DNA from: UBA1926 sp036732005
Lineage (GTDB): Bacteria > Planctomycetota > Phycisphaerae > Phycisphaerales > UBA1924
NCBI GenBank assembly: GCA_036732005.1
Contig: DAINDF010000006.1
Span: 124,001-188,000 of the forward strand
Reading direction: 5' to 3'
Length of the DNA stretch: 64,000 nucleotides
The notes beneath the pieces are model-generated. The model was not told the DNA's origin. It ran no database searches and was given only the letters and a program-made list of their open reading frames with translations. The stretch's first letter is position 1; every line of letters starts with the position of its first letter. Made by a program: the position numbers and the translations under genes. Shown here in pieces: positions 60,809-64,000 of the stretch.

Positions 60809-62143
60809 TTACGCCAGCGGGTTGATGAACAGGCCCGTCGCGAGCTTCGGGAAGAAGAAGGTCGACTTCTGGGGCATCAGCTCGTTGGCGTGGCTGACCT
60901 CGCGGACCGCCTGGAGCGGCGTGGGTCGGACGATGATCGCGATCTGGGCGAACCCCGCGCCCCCGCCGGCGCCGGTCTCGGCGCCCTTGCCGATGTCGAG
61001 CACCTCCTTGACCGAGTGCGGGAAGGCCCACTTGACGGGGTTGCCCCCGTTGAGCAGGGGCTCGCAGATCTCCTCGACGATCAGGTGCTGGATCAGCGCC
61101 ACATCCAGCGTGCGCCAGGCCTCGGGCTTGTCGGGGAACCGGTCCTCGAGCGGGTCGGGCGTCGCCGGCCAGCCGCAGAAGCACAGCCCCGTGTCGAAGT
61201 CGAGGATGCCCATGACATTCCGCGTGCCGCGCGAGGCGATCCGCGCGATCTCACGCTCGAACTTCATCGGGTCGTTGTCGACCGGCTCGATGTCCAGGAT
61301 GCCCTCGGCGGCCTTCTGGAACGCGTCGATCGAGTACCCCACCATCCCGCCCAGCACGCGGTGCGTCGGCCCGATGTAGAGCCCGGGGTCGGACATCCCC
61401 ACGAGCACGAACATCGTCCGCCGGGCCGGGTGGTCGGCCGGGACCGCGCCGAGGCTTTCGAGGTAGTTGAGCGCGGTGTTGTAGCGGTGGTGCCCGTCGG
61501 CGATGAAAACATCCTCCCCCGCGAGGGCGGCCTGGTAGGCCCTGATCGTGGCCTCGTCGTCGATCGTCCAGACCTCGTGCTTCACGCCGTCGCCAAGGTC
61601 CGCGGTCATGTCGGGAGAGCGGGAGGCGCAGACCCCGTGCAGGACCTTCGTCGCGGCGCCGTCGTCGTCCGGGTGCAGCCCGAAGATGGGGCTGAGCTGG
61701 GTCGCGGTCGCCTCCATGAGCGCCTTGCGATCGGCCTTGGGGCCCGAGAAAGTCTGCTCGTGGGGGAGGACGCCCCCCCCCTCGCGCGGGCCGAACGCCA
61801 CGGTGTCCAGCGTGCAGGCCATGCCGGTGCGTTGGAAGGACTTGCCCTCGACCGTGAACGACTGCCGGTACGCGAAGATCGCGGGCTTCTCGCGGCGGGT
61901 GAGCGTCCCGTCGGCCAGGAATTTCTCCAAGGAGGCGGCGGCGCCGGCATAGGCACCCGCGGGGCCCAGTTCCTTCGCGGGCACATGCGGCAGGTCGATG
62001 CCGACGATGTTCGCGGGGTCGCGGGAGAGGAACGCCGCCTTCTGGGCCGCGTCGAGCACATCGTAAGGAGGGGCGACCCTGGTGCTGACATCGCCCGAGC
62101 CGCGGGCGTATTGGACGGCACGGAACGGATGGATCGCCGGCAT
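60809..62143 (-). CDS. DUF1015 family protein
   Basis: A 444-residue cytoplasmic protein of the DUF1015 family, found next to serine or one-carbon metabolism genes in other bacteria; function not established. Features: IHPFRAVQYARGSGDVSTRV, APPYDVLDAAQ, SRDPANIVGIDLPHV, FIADGHHRYNTALNYLE and LIQHLIVEEIC. An AAAGGA Shine-Dalgarno lies upstream of the ATG. It is convergent with the thioredoxin gene (stops 17 bp apart). Confidence 0.87.
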   Translation of the reverse strand: MPAIHPFRAVQYARGSGDVSTRVAPPYDVLDAAQKAAFLSRDPANIVGIDLPHVPAKELGPAGAYAGAAASLEKFLADGTLTRREKPAIFAYRQSFTVEGKSFQRTGMACTLDTVAFGPREGGGVLPHEQTFSGPKADRKALMEATATQLSPIFGLHPDDDGAATKVLHGVCASRSPDMTADLGDGVKHEVWTIDDEATIRAYQAALAGEDVFIADGHHRYNTALNYLESLGAVPADHPARRTMFVLVGMSDPGLYIGPTHRVLGGMVGYSIDAFQKAAEGILDIEPVDNDPMKFEREIARIASRGTRNVMGILDFDTGLCFCGWPATPDPLEDRFPDKPEAWRTLDVALIQHLIVEEICEPLLNGGNPVKWAFPHSVKEVLDIGKGAETGAGGGAGFAQIAIIVRPTPLQAVREVSHANELMPQKSTFFFPKLATGLFINPLA

Positions 62144-62272
62144 GGCTGGTCCTTTCGGAGGCTGATCAGTGGCTGAGCCTGGGTGCGGGGGCCCCTCAAT
62201 GTCCCGGGGGCATGATAGGGGGCGGGGCGGGCGTCCGGGCCCGGGCCGGGGCGACCCCGCTAGACTGGGTCC

Positions 62273-63091
62273 ATGAGCGACGGGGGCAAGCCCAGGGCGT
62301 TGGTGCTCCGCACCGTCGGGACGAACTGCGACCGCGAACTCGTGCGCGCGTTTGCGCTCGCCGGGTGCGCGGTCGACCTGGTCCACCTCGACCGCCTTAT
62401 CGCCGATCCCGCGCCGATCGACCGGGCCGACCTGATCGGCTTCCCCGGGGGCTTCAGCTACGGCGACGACATCGCCTCGGGGCGGATCTTCGCCGCCCGG
62501 GTCCGTGAACGCCTCTGGCCCGCGCTCCGAGCGGCGGCCGGGCGCGGGGCCGCGATGATCGGTGTCTGCAACGGGTTCCAGGTGCTGGTGCAGGTCGGGC
62601 TGCTGCCGGGGCCCGACGCGGGCGAGCCGCTCCCGCCCGACCGGGCCCCGCCCGCGACCGTGGCGCTGACCGACAACGCGGGGGGGCGGTTCATCGACCG
62701 CTGGGTCGGGGTCGAGCCCGTGGGGCGGCGGTGCATCTGGACCAGCGGCCTCGCCGGGCGGTTCGCCCCCGAGGCGATGATGCTCCCGATCGCCCACGGG
62801 GAGGGCCGGTTCGTCGCCAGGGACGAGGCCACGCTCGCCGCGGTCGAGGCGGGAGGGCATGTCGCGCTGCGATACGCCGACGATGTCAACGGGTCGGCCA
62901 ACCGCATCGCGGGCGTCTGCGATGCGAGCGGGCGGATCTTCGGGCTCATGCCCCACCCCGAGCGGTACCTCGACTGGAACCGCCACCCGTTCTGGACGCG
63001 GCTCGACCCGGGCGCGCGCACGGGGCCGACCCCGGGGCGGCTGATCTTCGAATCGGCGGCGAGCGCGGTCCGCTCGGTGGCGGCGGGCTGA
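62273..63091 (+). CDS. purQ: Phosphoribosylformylglycinamidine synthase subunit PurQ
   Basis: The glutaminase subunit of FGAM synthase in de novo purine biosynthesis. The 272-residue product has LVLRTVGTNCDREL, FPGGFSYGDDIASGRIF, the nucleophilic Cys in GVCNGFQVLV (C99) and the His/Glu pair in GLMPHPERYLDWN. It depends on purL and purS, which are not in this window. The ATG has no strong Shine-Dalgarno. A zinc-ribbon membrane protein gene starts 3 bp after its stop, on the same strand. Confidence 0.92.
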   Translation: MSDGGKPRALVLRTVGTNCDRELVRAFALAGCAVDLVHLDRLIADPAPIDRADLIGFPGGFSYGDDIASGRIFAARVRERLWPALRAAAGRGAAMIGVCNGFQVLVQVGLLPGPDAGEPLPPDRAPPATVALTDNAGGRFIDRWVGVEPVGRRCIWTSGLAGRFAPEAMMLPIAHGEGRFVARDEATLAAVEAGGHVALRYADDVNGSANRIAGVCDASGRIFGLMPHPERYLDWNRHPFWTRLDPGARTGPTPGRLIFESAASAVRSVAAG

Positions 63092-63094
63092 GCG

Positions 63095-64000
63095 GTGAAG
63101 CGGGCGGGCGGCCAGGCGGCCTGCGTGACCTGCGGGGGCTCCATCGCGGGCATGTCGCACCGCAAGCGCTGCCCCACCTGCGGCACGCTCGTCTGGCAGA
63201 CCGCGTACAAGGTCCCGCCGAGAAATCCCGGAGACCCGGGGACCTGCCTCCGGTGCGGCTATGACCTCGCGGGCATCGGCGACAACGCGCCCTGCCCCGA
63301 ATGCGGCACGCTCGCCGGGATCGCAAGGCTCGGCACGCTGCTCCCCCTCGCGGAGGACGCGTCGCTCCGCAAGCTCCGGCGCGGGGCGGGCCTGCTGCTG
63401 ATCGCGACGCTGTGTCTGGCGCTCCTCCCGCTGGTCGCGGCCACGACGGGGATGCTTTTTGCTCTGCTGCTCTCCGCCGCGGTTGATTCGGGCCCGGGCG
63501 AGGTGATCGCAACGATCGTCATCGGGCTGGTCTTCTTCGGGGGCAACGCGGTGGTGATCGTCTCGTGGGTGCGCGGGTGGGTCGCCGTCGCGTCGGCCTG
63601 CGCGGACCCGGGGCTCGGGGAGACCACCCGGGGCGTGCGCCGGGCGACCGCGGGCCTGGGGTGGGCGGCCGGCGCCTGCGGGGCGGTCATTCTGGTGCTC
63701 GCGCTGATCGAGGCGGTCGGGGTGCTGGGCGAGGTCCCTCCCGTGCTCCCGGGCGTGGTCTTTGTTGTCGGGGCGCTCGCCGGAAGCGCCGGGGCCTGCA
63801 CCGGGATGCTCCTGCTCAGGGCGGTGCTCGTGCGCACGCCGGCGATGTCGGCTCGGCGGCGGGTCAACGCCCTGATCTGGCTCAGCCCGACGCTCTTCCT
63901 GGGCGTCCTTCCCATGATGGCCAGCGCGACCGGCTCGGGCTCCCGCATCACGCAGTACTTCGGCTGCGTGGCGCTCGTCGCCTGGCTCTGGTTCGTCTTC
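63095..64000 (+). CDS. Zinc-ribbon membrane protein (truncated by the window end)
   Basis: An open reading frame of 302 codons with no stop up to 64000, so the gene continues past the window. The GTG start at 63095 lies 3 bp after the purQ stop. The N-terminus has two zinc ribbons: CVTCGGSIAGMSHRKRCPTC and CLRCGYDLAGIGDNAPCPEC, the second being a motif common in planctomycete proteins. At least five hydrophobic segments follow (LLLIATLCLALLPLVAATTG, LVFFGGNAVVIVSWVRGWV and others). It is probably an envelope-associated regulatory or transport protein. Function is unknown. Confidence 0.72.
   Translation, partial: MKRAGGQAACVTCGGSIAGMSHRKRCPTCGTLVWQTAYKVPPRNPGDPGTCLRCGYDLAGIGDNAPCPECGTLAGIARLGTLLPLAEDASLRKLRRGAGLLLIATLCLALLPLVAATTGMLFALLLSAAVDSGPGEVIATIVIGLVFFGGNAVVIVSWVRGWVAVASACADPGLGETTRGVRRATAGLGWAAGACGAVILVLALIEAVGVLGEVPPVLPGVVFVVGALAGSAGACTGMLLLRAVLVRTPAMSARRRVNALIWLSPTLFLGVLPMMASATGSGSRITQYFGCVALVAWLWFVF

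Overview
The window is one stretch of a very GC-rich (about 70% by eye) bacterial chromosome. Protein signatures point to Planctomycetota, most likely class Phycisphaerae. Three secreted proteins end in a Gly-Cys-Pro dockerin-like tail (12313-13440, 25695-27956, 41007-41978) and one more has a classical DxNxDG dockerin tail (14991-16250). Three proteins end in a PEP-CTERM-like Pro-rich motif, a membrane helix and an Arg cluster (6830-7528, 21942-22661, 35573-36226). Others carry the CxxCGYxL...CPxCG zinc-ribbon opening often seen in planctomycetes. This assignment is inference; no rRNA or other phylogenetic marker was compared.

Layout. 0-6.4 kb: fumarase, a transglutaminase-like protein, tRNA-Ile2(CAT), a NifU scaffold, a lipoprotein and an M48 protease. 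6.4-16.3 kb: exported proteins, an AstA-like acyltransferase, a short RecQ, then a promoter plus cobalamin riboswitch ahead of a secreted dockerin protein and a pseudopilin; tRNA-Val(CAC), tmRNA and a HAF-repeat dockerin protein follow. 16.4-20.7 kb: ispD, then a sahR-like/ahcY operon with promoter and operator-like palindrome, and a TPR lipoprotein. 20.7-28.7 kb: a degenerate LigD phosphoesterase-like protein, a stand-alone DnaB-type ATPase, an M14 peptidase, a large VCBS/dockerin protein and a degenerate receiver protein. 28.8-31.3 kb: groES, a small interposed gene and groEL. 31.3-34.3 kb: an accessory zone with a low-GC two-gene module and a family of dispersed GC-rich repeats around a DUF1963 gene.

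34.3-64 kb is mostly dense housekeeping and metabolic genes: DUF2200, a DUF2238-type membrane protein, SnoaL-like proteins, an aminotransferase-agmatinase pair, an MBL hydrolase, a TIM-barrel isomerase, queG, a His-rich P1B ATPase, gpsA, an extremely unusual Phe-Gly/Asn-rich protein (50550-51341), a UPF0173 hydrolase, an RseP-type protease, redox proteins, an HscB-like J protein, two tandem DUF21/CBS proteins, a thioredoxin, a DUF1015 protein, purQ and a zinc-ribbon membrane protein cut by the window end.

The most interesting items are: (1) a cobalamin riboswitch leading a secreted dockerin protein and a pseudopilin, suggesting B12-responsive surface machinery; (2) the FG/FN-rich protein with almost no charged residues and no signal peptide; (3) the low-GC bicistron and repeat zone after groEL; (4) SAH-recycling control by a SahR-like regulator. 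All assignments were made by reading the sequence; no database search was run.
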